Shown here piece by piece: positions 19,380 through 29,754 of a stretch of 64,000 nucleotides of DNA. Source of the DNA: Dendrolimus kikuchii (taxonomy: Eukaryota; Arthropoda; Insecta; Lepidoptera; Lasiocampidae); NCBI GenBank assembly GCA_019925095.2, contig CM034388.1, positions 30,634,934-30,698,933 of the forward strand, in the 5' to 3' direction. Position 1 is the first letter of the stretch; the number at the start of each line of letters is the position of its first letter. The notes under the pieces are model-generated. The model worked only from the letters and a program-made list of their open reading frames with translations, searched no databases and was not told where the DNA came from. A program made the translations under genes and the position numbers.

Positions 19380-20330
19380 TGTTCATGGTGACCTGGATGG
19401 ACTATGGTGACCTGGTGATCTAGATCTAAACCAGAACCAATTAGATAAACTTGAGCGACTTCAAAATTTCTGTATACGATTCATATTTGGCTTACGCATT
19501 TTTTTTTATTGCAGGAGATCAGCAGACAAGCAGACGGCCCACTTGATGGAAAACGGTAACCATCGTCTATGTACATTCGCAACACCAAAGTTGCTACAAA
19601 TGCGCTGCTGCTCTCTTACGGGAGACTGGAACCTGGTCACTAATGCTGGAACACAACTCAAGGTTGTTATGGCGGCATATTTAGACCAGGGGTGGTAGCC
19701 ATCCAGTCGGGCATATGCCCTAACACCTGGCTGTGGGTTGTTAAGTCGCCTCATACGACAGGCCGCCCGGCCGCAGGAAATTGTATTCTTTCTCCGTTCT
19801 TGCACGGATAAAAATATATCACGGATAAAATATGATCAAATATCTGAATTTCGCACAAAGTTCAAATGGTTAACAATTCCACTTCGGCGTAATGCTCATG
19901 TTCTCTTCTTTGCAGCATACTGTTTGATCCTAGGACCCCGTCTTATCTTAAAGAACATTTTCAGTTCTTTCACAGTGATTCCAGATCTTTGAGAGCGTCA
20001 GAGAAGTTGCGATTCAGGACATCGTTACATACTACGGAGATTTACGCAAGATCGTTCTCTGTTCAGGCCGTGCATCTCTGGGATGCTCTGCCGGCAGATT
20101 TAACAGACTTGTGAAGGAGCACCATCTAACTGTATAACATGTTCACTCATACGTATCGCAAACTCACTACACCTGCACACACTTCATCTTTTTATGATAA
20201 TTCTTTTACAGTGCAGGCTGTCAAACTTTGGAATGCGCTGCCTATTACTGTCAGAGAGGCCAAAACATCACCTACATTTAAGAACGCACTCAAAAAACAC
20301 TACTTTTCCTTAAATAATTATTCCTAACTC
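19380..20330 (+). pseudogene. LINE ORF2 C-terminus, interrupted by SINE-A
   Basis: Open pieces read NQLDKLERLQNFCIRFIFGL (before 19500), then after the SINE-A insertion EFRTKFKWLTIPLRRNAHVL, SLRASEKLRFRTSLHTTEIY and FSVQAVHLWDALPADLTD, with a second copy of the ending (FTVQAVKLWNALPITVREAK, FKNALKKHYFSL) stopping at 20325-20327. This is the conserved tail of Jockey/CR1-like ORF2 proteins, downstream of the RT. A frameshift near 19930 and two stops kill it. Its 3' UTR is the Tail-R region that follows. Confidence 0.7.
19500..19812 (-). mobile_element. SINE-A copy 8
   Basis: Inserted in the LINE ORF between FGLR and the EFRTKF block. Intact head (CGTTCTTGCACGGATAA). GTAGCC subfamily. Confidence 0.92.
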
Positions 20331-20820
20331 TTATATTATAGACTATTTAGCATATACATATGTATATATAAATATACATACATACATACATACATACATA
20401 ACTTCACGCCAGTTCCCTTGCGGGGTAGGCACGAACAACAGAGCGCCATTTAGGCCCATTCTTACACACCTCACTTGCTTCTTTGACATTCATAACTCTT
20501 GTCATGCACACTCGTCTGTTCTTAAGGCTCCTGATATATAAATATGTATGTATTTAGTTTATAAAGTAATTTAAGTATGTGTATTTAATATGTAAATTAT
20601 GTAGTTTAAGTATGTTTATTTATGACATACCTACTTAATGATCTGCACCACCTACATCGCCAGATTAGGTTAAATTATTCCTTAAGTTAGGTTGCCTGGA
20701 AGAGATTGCCTTAAGCGATAAGGCCGCCTATTGTTTCTACCATGACAATATTGTAATTGTGTATTTTTGATATTGTATATTTGGTGAGCAATAAAGTGTT
20801 ATCTATCTATCTATCTATCA
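20331..20820 (+). mobile_element. Tail-R: LINE 3' UTR with (TATC)n tail
   Basis: Continues from the ORF stop of the LINE at 20325. Contains GGTTGCCTGGAAGAGATTGC, the hairpin around GCCTTAAGCGATAAGG, a polyadenylation-type AATAAAG, and ends GTTATCTATCTATCTATC. The physical link of this tail to the LINE ORF identifies Tail-R copies elsewhere as LINE 3' ends. Confidence 0.75.
20376..20533 (-). mobile_element. RTE-T copy 11
   Basis: Within Tail-R. Truncated at the TCAGGAGCC hotspot. Duplication ATATATAAATAT at 20364-20375 and 20534-20545. NGPKWRS variant. Confidence 0.9.
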
Positions 20821-20954
20821 TGTTTATTGTTTGTTTTGTATGTCTATATCCGCATATATTTTCATAGCTATAATATATGTATAATAATTATTTTATCTTA
20901 TTATTAGTATCTAGTTCAACTGCACGTCAACGCTATCTTTGCAATTAGATCTTG

Positions 20955-21400
20955 CCCATCCTAAGGTTGCCTGGAAGAGATTGCTTTAAGCAATAAGTCC
21001 GCCCATTACTACTTGTTAGTATTTAAGCTTTTTATCCGTGCAGGAACGGAGAAAGAATATAATTTTCCTGCGGCCGGGCGTCCTGTCGTAAGAGGCGACA
21101 AAATAACCCACAGCCAGGTGGTAAGGTATTTGCCCGACTGGATGGCTACCACCCCTGGTCTAAAGTATGTCGCCATAACAACTATGAGTGGTGTTCCCGG
21201 CATTAGTGATCAGGTTCCAGTCTCCATTAAGAGAGCAGCAGCGCATTTGTAGCACCTTTGGTGTTGCAAATGTCTATAGGCGATGGTAACCGCTTTTCAT
21301 CAAGTGAGCCGTCTGCCTGTCTGCTGAGCTCTTGCAATAAATAAATAAAAAGTTTATTGTGTATTTTTCTCTGTAATGTTGGTGTACAATAAAGAGTATT
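20955..21400 (+). mobile_element. Tail-R copy split by SINE-A
   Basis: Left part GGTTGCCTGGAAGAGATTGC ... TAGTATTTAAGC (to about 21030); right part GTTTATTGTGTATTTTTCTC ... GTACAATAAAGAGTATTATA (21346-21400). SINE-A copy 9 lies between. Confidence 0.65.
21033..21345 (+). mobile_element. SINE-A copy 9
   Basis: Head ATCCGTGCAGGAACGGAG, end CTCTTGCAATAAATAAATAA. GTAGCC subfamily, one extra base in the head (AATTTTCCTGC). Confidence 0.9.
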
Positions 21401-21404
21401 ATAT

Positions 21405-21545
21405 TGTATAGTTGGTACTTGTTGTTATGGCTTTATGCTCTACATTAGGATTGGTGGCCATACGGGAAAATTCCTTACCACTTGATTGTGGGTTGTTTTG
21501 TTGTCTCTCACGACAGTCGTTCGGCTTCAGGGTTTTAGTATTCTT
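21405..21545 (-). mobile_element. Old SINE-A relative
   Basis: Plus strand GGTGGCCATACGGGAAAATT, CTTACCACTTGATTGTGGGT, TTGTCTCTCACGACAG retains SINE-A order at low identity. An ancient copy. Confidence 0.45.
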
Positions 21546-21984
21546 TGTACTGCTATCATTTCTGGATAGATTGCCTATTGCTATCAATCCCTCAGTCATT
21601 CCAAAAATAAACCATGAAACAGCACTATCACGTCATATTTTATCATCTACGTCCTAATTTGTTTGGTATTGAACATCCACCAACTACTTCCTAATATGGC
21701 TAATATTATGGCCAATAAATTTTAAACAATAGAAAAGCCTTATCGCGTGAGGAATTTAACGATATAAAACATAAGGCATTTGCCTAATTAAACAGCTGCG
21801 TTAATAAAGTATCAATCACGTTATGCCTCTAACAAAAATTTATTATTTATTTATTTTATTCATTACAATGTCATGAAATAAAATAAATCCTTCGTTGCCT
21901 TTTTGGTGTTTTATGTATATTTTAATGGCTGTCAAAAAAGGAGTGTAACTTTTTCAGGGTTAATATGAACATACATATATATAT
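21546..21984. other. No feature recognised
   Basis: AT-rich; no repeats shared with the window. Confidence 0.45.
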
Positions 21985-22297
21985 TTTTTTTAATTGCAGG
22001 AGCTCAGCAGACAGGCAGACGGCCCACTTGATGGAAAGCGGTTACCATCGCCTATAGACATTTGCAACACCAAAGGTGCTACAAATGCGCTGCTGCTCTC
22101 TTAAGGGAGACTGGAACCTGGTCACTAATGCCGGAACACAACTCAAGGTTGTTATGTCGATATGCTTTAGAGCAGGGGTGGTAGCTATCCAGTCGGGCAA
22201 ATGCCCTACCACCTGGCTGTGGGTTGTTTTGTCGCCTCTTACGACAGGCCGCCCGGCCGCAGGAAATTGTATTCTTTCTCCGTTCCTGCACAGATAA
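21985..22297 (-). mobile_element. SINE-A copy 10, full length
   Basis: Poly-T then ATTGCAGGAGCTCAGCAGAC to CGTTCCTGCACAGATAA. GTAGC subfamily; 70-codon frame open. Confidence 0.92.
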
Positions 22298-22372
22298 TAT
22301 ATGTAAGGTTTTTATACCACTATAAAATCAAAATATCTGAATATGTCATAGAAGGTGTATCCATCTTCTATA

Positions 22373-22858
22373 TCTATATATATAAAAGAAAGTCATGTTA
22401 GTTATACTATTTATAACTCAAGAACGGCTGTACCGATTTGGCTGAAAATTGGTGGGGAGGTAGCTTAGAACCAGGAGACGGAAATAGGATACTTTTTATC
22501 CCGTTGGAACCGGTAGGTGGCGCTGAGATCGGGTTCTAGAATCCTCCTAATCACTTGGACCGATATTGGTAATTTTGTTTTTGTGTGTTTGAGTGGGTTC
22601 CCGGATATTTAAAATGTAAGTATTAGTGTTGTAGCCAAATATACTAATATATTATTTGATTGAACGCGCTAATCTCAGGAACTACTGGTCTGATTTGAAA
22701 AATTCTTTCAGTGTTGGATAGCCCATTTATCGAGGAAGGCTATAGGCTATATATCATCACGCTAAGACCAATAGGAGCGGAGCACCAATGAAAAATGTTT
22801 CAAAATCGGAGGGTTTTGAAAGCAAATTCCACGCGCACGACGTCGCGGACACAGCTAG
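22373..22858 (+). mobile_element. Chimeric Helitron-like element
   Basis: The 5' half (A|TCTATATATATAAAAGAAAG ... TTTGAGTGGGTTCCCGGAT) belongs to the family seen complete at 50031-50352. From about 22607 it continues as the other family (ATATTTAAAATGTAAGTATT, CGCGCTAATCTCAGGAACTA ... CGGACACAGCTAG|T). Both ends keep Helitron termini and the A/T insertion site, so the chimera is consistent with one mobilised unit. Confidence 0.65.
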
Positions 22859-22995
22859 TATATTATAAAGGAGAGTGAGAATGTGAGTATTCTGGCGAAA
22901 ATAAATAGGAAGCCACTGAAGTCTTTTACGATATTCGGAATCAAACAAGAGATATCTCATACTAAACACATCTTCTTGTTTTGGTACCTACAGTT
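22859..22995 (-). pseudogene. LINE ORF2 relic
   Basis: Minus strand: MRYLLFDSEYRKRLQWLPIY then FRQNTHILTLLYNIL, similar to the EFRTKFKWLTIPLRRNAHVL block at 19.8 kb. Truncated on its C-terminal side by the Helitron end. Confidence 0.55.
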
Positions 22996-23039
22996 TATCT
23001 ATTGATGTAGGTACTACACATATGTATAGTAAAAATGGC

Positions 23040-23225
23040 GAAATCCGTCAGTGGGGGAACTCCAAAAAGCTCTCGTTATCTCCGTGTTTGAAAAAAACAA
23101 CTGCAACAAATCGGCAGTAAAGCTAAAACACCGTTTAATTCTGTTTAAATTGTAGTTGACGTTAAATTCCGTTTAAAACGGGTAAATAACGAGAGGAATA
23201 CAAACTTACCCCATTAACGGACTTC
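23040..23225. mobile_element. MITE-like fold-back, 17 bp ends
   Basis: GAAATCCGTCAGTGGGG (23040-23056) and CCCCATTAACGGACTTC (23209-23225) are inverted with three mismatches; an inner pair CTCTCGTTAT / ATAACGAGAG reinforces the fold. An 18-codon ATG frame at 23035 is likely incidental. Confidence 0.55.
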
Positions 23226-23518
23226 TCTATATATATAAATAGGTCAGATAAGTAAGCGTGTTATAACAGAATGTTTGGCAACAGATATGAATCAATATTA
23301 CAGCCACTTTGGCCCCAATCACACACAGTTTTGCGTGTGCAGTCAACAATGAAAATGGGTTTTTGGATATCAAGTCATAAGATTACAGCGAATTTTTGAA
23401 AAAAGAGTTTTAATCATTCCTCTATTATTGTAATAGGGACATGGACAATCACATCAACTAAGATGCTTTTTATTACCTGACAAAAAGTGGTAGTCTCATA
23501 GATTTTGTATGAGTATAC

Positions 23519-24075
23519 AAACCTATAACTTCATGCCAGTTCCCTTGCGGGGTAGGCACGAACAACAGAGCGCCATTCGGGCTTATTCTTACACACCTCA
23601 CTTGCTTCTTTGACATTCATAACTCTTGTCATGCACGCTCGTCTGTTCTTAAGGATCCTGACATCACCTTCTGCTAGTACACGATCAATTTGATCATGGA
23701 AGGTGTGTCGTGCCCTTCCACGACTTCTGCATCCATCCACTTTTGCATTGTATATCTGTTTAGTCATTCTTTCAGAAGTCAAATAGCCCATTAATAGCCC
23801 AGCAGACACACTATCGATTCCTGCTGCCTTTCCATTTTTCAGACTTCTTATCGACCATTCGATCTCTTCCAAAGTGACCTCGGATGCTGACTCCTCGCAG
23901 TCGGTCACAGACTCAGTCGTGGTGCCAGCATCCGGAATATTATCATACATTTCTCTAAAATATTCACTCCATCGCGCTAACACCTCTTGTGGGTTAGCAA
24001 GAACGTCTCCTGCTTTAGATTTTATTCTTTCTATTCTGGAATCTGACGAACAAACCCGAGACTTTTTTACCTTAG
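23519..24075 (-). mobile_element. RTE-T copy 12: RT segment joined to 3' terminus
   Basis: Minus strand frame reads ESKAGDVLANPQE-like upstream sequence, LARWSEYFREMYDNIPDAG, VTLEEIEWSIRSLKNGKAAG (the RT finger region with its LKNGKA..ID signature), then after GYLTSE switches directly to RMTKQIYNAKVDGCRSRG and the normal C-terminus. The RT palm, including the catalytic aspartates, is missing. The join is at TGAAAGAATG. The tail lacks TATG repeats, and I cannot read a target duplication. Confidence 0.85.
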
Positions 24076-24130
24076 CCCATTAATAATTGTTTAGACAGTA
24101 AATATGTATAAAGATGACATTATAATTTAT

Positions 24131-24461
24131 AAAGAAAGTGTCGGGGTGAAGATAAGGAAAGGAATGCTCCGGTGGTTCGGGCATGTAGAAAGAATGCATG
24201 ATGAAAGAATGACTAAACAGATATACAATGCAAAAGTGGATGGATGCAGAAGTCGTGAAAGGCCACGACACAGCTTCCATGATGAAATTGATCGTGTAAT
24301 AGCGGAGGGTGATGTCAGGAGCCTTAAGAACAGACGAGCGTGCATGACAAGAGTTATGAATGTCAAAGAAGCAAGTGAGGTGTGTAGGAATGGGCCTAAA
24401 TGGCGCTCTGTTGTTCGTGCCTACCCCGCAAGGGAACTGGCGTGAAGTTATGTATGTATGT
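24131..24461 (+). mobile_element. RTE-T copy 13
   Basis: Begins AAAGAAAGTGTCGGGG. Duplication ATTATAATTTAT at 24119-24130 and 24462-24473. Head-to-head with copy 12. NGPKWRS variant with CRNGPK. Confidence 0.92.
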
Positions 24462-24473
24462 ATTATAATTTAT

Positions 24474-25344
24474 TGTAACACATCTCCACGTCTCTATTAT
24501 ATCATATTATTAGTTCATCATAGTCCCAGCGCTGGGCACAGACACGGGTATCTCCAATTCAGCGAAAGGGGTGGCATACACCAACTGCCCCAACACCGCC
24601 TTGAACGCATTATTGTATTGGACATGAAGGACCGTGTAGCTTCTCTGTGAATAATTATCTCACAGACTGTACGCGTAGAGAGATGTACAATAAGCTTTGA
24701 CTATATTTGCTCAAGATTACTTGAGGAATTTCATATATCAATCACCTCAATATAGATTCTCGTAACTTTTCTTCGCTGTCTTTTCTTATTATTTGGAAAA
24801 ACTGACAGTACTAAATTTTTTTTTTTTTTATAATTTTACCTTCATGCTGAACTCCTTCTTCTCGTTATTTACCTTTACTCGTTTATATCATTCTAATGGC
24901 TCGTGGAAGTGGAAGACCAGCGTTGGTAGACTCACCTGGCAATCTGCTGAACTAGTACTTCTAAATAAATGTATCTTTCTTTCTCTCATCACTTTCAATT
25001 CCTTAAGACATGGCTCAAAGAATGATATTAAAGGCTAATATGGTTCGTATATATATTACATTTGCATTCACTGTATTATAAAAAAATTACACAATTCCTT
25101 CATCTACTCATGGTTTCAATAGATGTACACATATCTTATCAGCCTAGCTAACATGAGTTGTAGTATATAACATATTCATTTAACCTCTTAAATTTAGACA
25201 GTCTCAACTGTTGAGACCTTAAGTTTTAATCAATTAAATTTCTAGGGCTCGAATGTCATGCTATGGTATTACAAAATTACAAATATTGCCACTGGCTATG
25301 TTTCGTGTGAAATATAATGAAGAATTCAGTGAAAAGTAAATGAA
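24474..25344. other. Spacer with small LINE scraps
   Basis: 24510-24640 (TCATCATAGTCCCAGCGCTG, GGGTATCTCCAATTCAGCG) looks like a diverged LINE 3' piece. 24901-24975 is repeat N (GGAAGACCAGCGTTGGTAGA). The rest is AT-rich. Confidence 0.4.
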
Positions 25345-25800
25345 TGAATGAATTAATGAAAACACTTTATTCTGCGCTAAAAATTAAAGCTATTTACTTA
25401 AAACTAGGTACAATAAATGTTGAACAAAGGGCAGAATTATCGCTTAAAGCGATCTCTTCCAGGCAACCCCCTAAACTAAGGAACATATTAAGACAACAGT
25501 GGCAGTGAAGACGATAAATAATATGAAACATTCCAAGAATAAGTAAAAAATAAATATTAATATACTTTACAAACATAAGTAATATTATACTATACTTAAA
25601 TATATACGAGCTTGCATGACAAGAGTTATGAATGTCAAAGAGGCAAGTGAGGTCTGTAAGAATAAGCCTAAAGGGCACTCTGTTGTTCGTGCCTACCCCG
25701 CAAGGGAACTGGCGTGAAGTTATGTATGTATGTATGTACTTAAATATATAATCAGCAGCATGTTTTAGACCTGCGAGGACCAAGGCTATTTAGTAAATAT
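25345..25800 (-). mobile_element. Tail-R, reverse orientation, split by RTE-T
   Basis: Plus strand shows AACACTTTATTCTGCGC, TTATCGCTTAAAGCGATCTC and TTCCAGGCAACCCCCTAAAC, the complement of the Tail-R core. RTE-T copy 14 sits at 25607-25736. Confidence 0.65.
25607..25736 (+). mobile_element. RTE-T copy 14
   Basis: 130 bp, begins CGAGCTTGCATGACAAG. Duplication TACTTAAATATATA at 25593-25606 and 25737-25750, 14/14. Confidence 0.92.
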
Positions 25801-25902
25801 TTTAAAAGACAACACAAAAGTGATGTTTTTTTTCAATATTTTATACTTACATAATTATCCAAAAAATGTGTGACGATTAAAAGGTTAAGGAAATACCAAG
25901 TC

Positions 25903-26088
25903 TTTACCGCCATTTTATCGTAAGCGCCATTTCAACTTAAGTACATTTTTTTGTTGCAAAAGGTATTTTAAACTATTATTTTATTTAAATCAACTTTGTT
26001 TAATTAAACAAAATAATAGTTTAAAATTCTATTTGCAACAAAAAATATAGTTAAGTACAAATGTCGCTTACGATAGAATGGCGGTAAA
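25903..26088. mobile_element. Complete fold-back MITE, ~90 bp arms
   Basis: Outer arms TTTACCGCCATTTTATCG (25903-) and its complement ending at 26088; the palindrome continues inward through GTTGCAAAAGG / ATTTGCAAC and AAACTATTATTTTATT / AACAAAATAATAGTTT almost to the centre. Half copy at 11455, minimal hairpin copy at 57305. Confidence 0.75.
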
Positions 26089-26462
26089 TGCTTGATATGT
26101 ACGTCACTACGCTTAGGTTTATAACTTACTCCACAGTCGAATATCGTGAGAGCGCATTTTTTGGTTCCGCACACCGCACGCTTCGATTGTCTCGCCCGTC
26201 TTTTCGGAGCTCGTAAATTGCTATAAAAGATAACGCATGAAACCGATATTATGAAACGATCGTAATAAAGAACCACCGAAAGAGGTCATTAGATCTCTCA
26301 AAGTTCACAACAGACTTGTTATCTCTTATGCCTGATGTAAAAAGTTGTTGTCTTAATTAAAAATGTTATCTTACTTGTTTTGTCAGTCTCTTAATTAGTT
26401 CTACACCAAGTATAATTACTTATGAGCTAATAAATATTTATAGTTTATTGTCGACACCACCG
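26089..26462. other. No feature recognised
   Basis: Moderately GC-rich at 26130-26210, otherwise AT-rich. No coding signal. Confidence 0.45.
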
Positions 26463-27990
26463 CTGTAATGTTTTAATATTTTGCTTAGTATACGGGGTTG
26501 CCTGGAATAGATCGCTTTAAGCGATAAGTCCACCATTTGTTGAACATTTATTTTACTTAGTTTTTAAGAACGTCATTTTAATTTTTGGTGATCAGTAAAG
26601 AGCTTTCAGATACATATTCTTGATGCATGTTTCCTTCTCTTTTTATATATTGGTACGTATTTATATCTAGTAGTATTTCAATATTTTTCTCAGTATAGGG
26701 GGTTGCCTGGAACAGATCGCTTTAAGCGATAAGTCCACCATTTGTTCAACATTTATTTTACTTAGTTTTTAAGAACGTCGTTTTAATTTGTGGTGATCAA
26801 TAAAGAGCTGTCAGATACATATTCTTGATGCATGTTTCCTTCTCTTTTTATATATTGGTACGAATTTATATCTAGTAGTATTTCAATATTTTTCTCAGTA
26901 TAGGGGGTTGCCTGGAACAGATCGCTTTAAGCGATAAGTCCACCATTTGTTCAACATTTATTTTACTTAGTTTTTAAGAACGTCGTTTTAATTTTTGGTG
27001 ATCAGTAAAGAGCTTTCAGATACATATTCTTGATGCATGTTTCCTTCTCTTTTTATATATTGGTACGTATTTATATCTAGTAGTATTTCAATATTTTTCT
27101 CAGTATAGGGGGTTGCCTGGAACAGATCGCTTTAAGCGATAAGTCCACCATTTGTTCAACATTTATTTTACTTAGTTTTTAAGAACGTCGTTTTAATTTT
27201 TGGTGATCAATAAAGTGCTTTCACATATATACGTATTCTTGATTCATGCATATTTCCTTCTCGTTTTTATACTGGTACGTATGTATATCTAGTAGTGTTT
27301 AAATATTTTGCTTAGTATAGGGGGTCGCCTGGAACAGATCGCTTTAAGCGATCAGTCCACCATTTGTTGAACATTTATTTTACTTAGTTTTTAAGAACGT
27401 CGTTTTAATTTTTGGTGATCAATAAAGAGCTTTCAGATACATATTCTTGATGCATGTTTCCTTCTCTTTTTATATATTGGTACGAATTTATATCTAGTAG
27501 TATTTCAATATTTTTCTCAGTATAGGGGGTTGCCTGGAACAGATCGCTTTAAGCGATAAGTCCACCATTTGTTCAACATTTATTTTACTTAGTTTTTAAG
27601 AACGTCGTTTTAATTTGTGGTGATCAATAAAGAGCTGTCAGATACATATTCTTGATGCATGTTTCCTTCTCTTTTTATATATTGGTACGTATTTATATCT
27701 AATAGTATTTCAATATTTTTCTCAGTATAGGGGGTTGCCTGGAACAGATCGCTTTAAGCGATAAGTCCACCATTTGTTCAACATTTATTTTACTTAGTTT
27801 TTAAGAACGTCGTTTTAATTTGTGGTGATCAATAAAGAGCTGTCAGATACATATTCTTGATGCATAATTCCTTCTCTTTTTTTATACTGGTACGTATGTA
27901 TATCTAGTAGTGTTTAAATATTTTTCTCAGTATAGGGGGTTGCCTGGAACAGATCGCTTTAAGCGATAATTCCACCATTTGTTCAACATT
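26463..27990 (+). repeat. Tandem array, eight ~205 bp monomers
   Basis: The landmark GTTGCCTGGAA recurs at 26497, 26702, 26907, 27112, 27324, 27529, 27734 and 27939: spacings 205, 205, 205, 212, 205, 205, 205. Each monomer carries GATCGCTTTAAGCGATAAGT, TTTGTTCAACATTTATTTTA, GATCAATAAAG and CTTGATGCATGTTTCC. The first ~100 bp is a Tail-R LINE end including its AATAAA. Monomers 1 and 5 share TTTGTTGAAC and TTGCTTAGTAT; 2 and 6 share AATTTGTGGTGATC; 4 and 7 share ACTGGTACGTATGTATATC. No ORF. Confidence 0.92.
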
Positions 27991-28205
27991 AAATTAGTTT
28001 AAGTATTTATGTATCTATTGCCTTTTTCCTCCACCACTTATATCGCCTGATTCAAATTTCTTTCATTAGGTTGACTGGAAGAGATCGCTTTATGCGATAA
28101 GGCCGCCTATTGAATTGTCTAGAAAATATTGTAAATATGGTCTGTTTTTTGTAGTTGTAAATTTTTGAGTGCAATAAAGTGTTATCTTTCTCTCTCTCTC
28201 TCATT
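27991..28205 (+). mobile_element. Tail-R copy
   Basis: AGTTTAAGTATTTATGTATC, GGTTGACTGGAAGAGATCGC, GCAATAAAGTGTTATC then (TC)n. Continues directly from the last array monomer and matches 41370-41510 in its upstream part. Confidence 0.75.
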
Positions 28206-28431
28206 CATTCATAGTTATCGCAGAGGTAACAACGATAAAGTGACCCTACAGATTTCACACCTACAGCCGTGACCTATAATCGCATAGGCAGCACGAACAT
28301 TCCAACAGCTGCTCGAGATCCACTCCAAAAGTAAAGGTTCTGACCTTTCCTAACTGGTTTTACTTTAATTATATTAACTTACAAGTATTTGCCAATCGCA
28401 CATGTTATTTATACAATTGACAACTCATCTT

Positions 28432-28642
28432 TGAAAGAAATATCAATGTCATTAAGTTATGTAGATGATGTTATGAAAGCTGAAATTAACCTTAGTTGAG
28501 TTTCGGCTTCAATGGCCAGGTTCTAGTTCTCCCTTCGAGGATGGCAGCACTTTGGTAGCATCGTTAGTGTTGCAAATGTTCAGCGGCGACGGTAACTACC
28601 TTCCATCAGGTTGGCCGTGAGCCTGTCTGTTGTACTCCAGCA
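28432..28642 (+). mobile_element. Old SINE-A relative with intact 3' end
   Basis: Shares TCATTAAGTTATGTAGATGA with 155-311, then TTTCGGCTTCAATGGCCAGG, GGCAGCACTTTGGTAGC, and ends GTACTCCAGCAACAATAAAAA. RTE-T copy 15 inserted in its poly-A tail. Confidence 0.6.
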
Positions 28643-28655
28643 ACAATAAAAAATA

Positions 28656-29289
28656 CATACATACATACATAACTTCACGCCAGTTCCCTTGCGGGGTAGG
28701 CACGAACAACAGAGCGCCATTCAGGCTTATTCTTACACACCTTACTTGCTTCTTTGACATTTATAACTCTTGTCATGCACGCTCGTCTGTTCTTAAGGCT
28801 CCTGACATCACCTTCTGCTAGTACACGATCAATTTGATCATGGAAGGTGTGTCGTGGCCTTCCATGACTTCTGCATCCAACCACTTTTGCATTGTATATC
28901 TGTTTAGTCATTTTTTCAGAAGTCAAATAGCCCATTAATAGCCCAGCAGACACACTATCGATTCTTGCTGCCTTTCCATTTTTAAGACTTCTTATCGACC
29001 ATTCGATCTCTTCCAAAGTGATCCCGGATGCTGACTCCTCGGAGTCGGTCACAGACTCAGTCGTGGTACCAGCATCCGGGATATTATCATACATTTCTCT
29101 AAAATATTCACTCCATCGCGCTAACACCTCTTGTGGGTTAGCAAGAACGTCCCCTGCTTTAGATTCTTTCATCATGCATTCTTTCCACATGCCCGAACCA
29201 CCGGAGCATTCCTTTCCTTACCTTCACCCCGACACTCTCTTTCAGACCAACTCTCTTACTTCGGTATTACGAATGCGGTCCGCGAGCGT
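28656..29289 (-). mobile_element. RTE-T copy 15: double-switch chimera
   Basis: Read in the sense direction: normal C-terminal domain from ADRIRNTEV to VERMHDER (29289 to ~29171), then at GAAAGAAT a switch back to the RT finger segment (SKAGDVLANPQE, LARWSEYFREMYDN, LKNGKAARIDSVSAG), then at GYLTSE|KMTKQ a switch forward to the C-terminal end and TATG tail. The whole is flanked by a perfect 14 bp duplication AACAATAAAAAATA (28642-28655 and 29290-29303), so it inserted as a single molecule. Confidence 0.9.
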
Positions 29290-29399
29290 AACAATAAAAA
29301 ATATAGATAAATATGTCTTAAATATACAAAAACCATATCTTGTATATATATATATATAACTTATGTGTATATTTGTATATATAGTATAGTTATATTTTA

Positions 29400-29596
29400 T
29401 TATTAAAATGTAAGTAATCGTACAATAATTATGTATACCACCATCGCCACTCCTAATCAGAATATTATTGCCACGGGTTGTCCGGAAGAGATCGCTTTTT
29501 AGCGATAAGACCGCCCTTTGTACCCAACTAGACTAATACTAGTTCGTAAGTTTTTCTGTAACGGTGTACAATAAAGTGTTATCTATCTATCTATCA
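29400..29596 (+). mobile_element. Tail-R copy
   Basis: GGGTTGTCCGGAAGAGATCG, CTTTTTAGCGATAAGACCGC, GTACAATAAAGTGTTATC then (TATC)n. A diverged subfamily. Confidence 0.7.
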
Positions 29597-29640
29597 AATT
29601 TTAGTAAATCCTTCAAAAAGTGACGTTACTGCTTAGAAAT

Positions 29641-29750
29641 AACGGAAGACCAGCGTTGGTTGTTAGCAACCAGCATTTGCTGAGTTAGGGCCTGTTTAGA
29701 GTTAATCAACCTTCGGCTTTTGTTAAACTACTTATATATAATATCCATTT
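29641..29750 (+). repeat. Repeat N copy
   Basis: GGAAGACCAGCGTTGGTTGT, TAGCAACCAGCATTTGCTGA, GTTAGGGCCTGTTTAGA, GGCTTTTGTTAAACTAC; nearly identical to 42563-42680. Confidence 0.6.
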
Positions 29751-29754
29751 TAAA

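Noticed and set aside
26463..27990. CRISPR array
   Set aside because: Repeat units are ~205 bp and contiguous with no spacers; the sequence is LINE-derived in a eukaryotic context.
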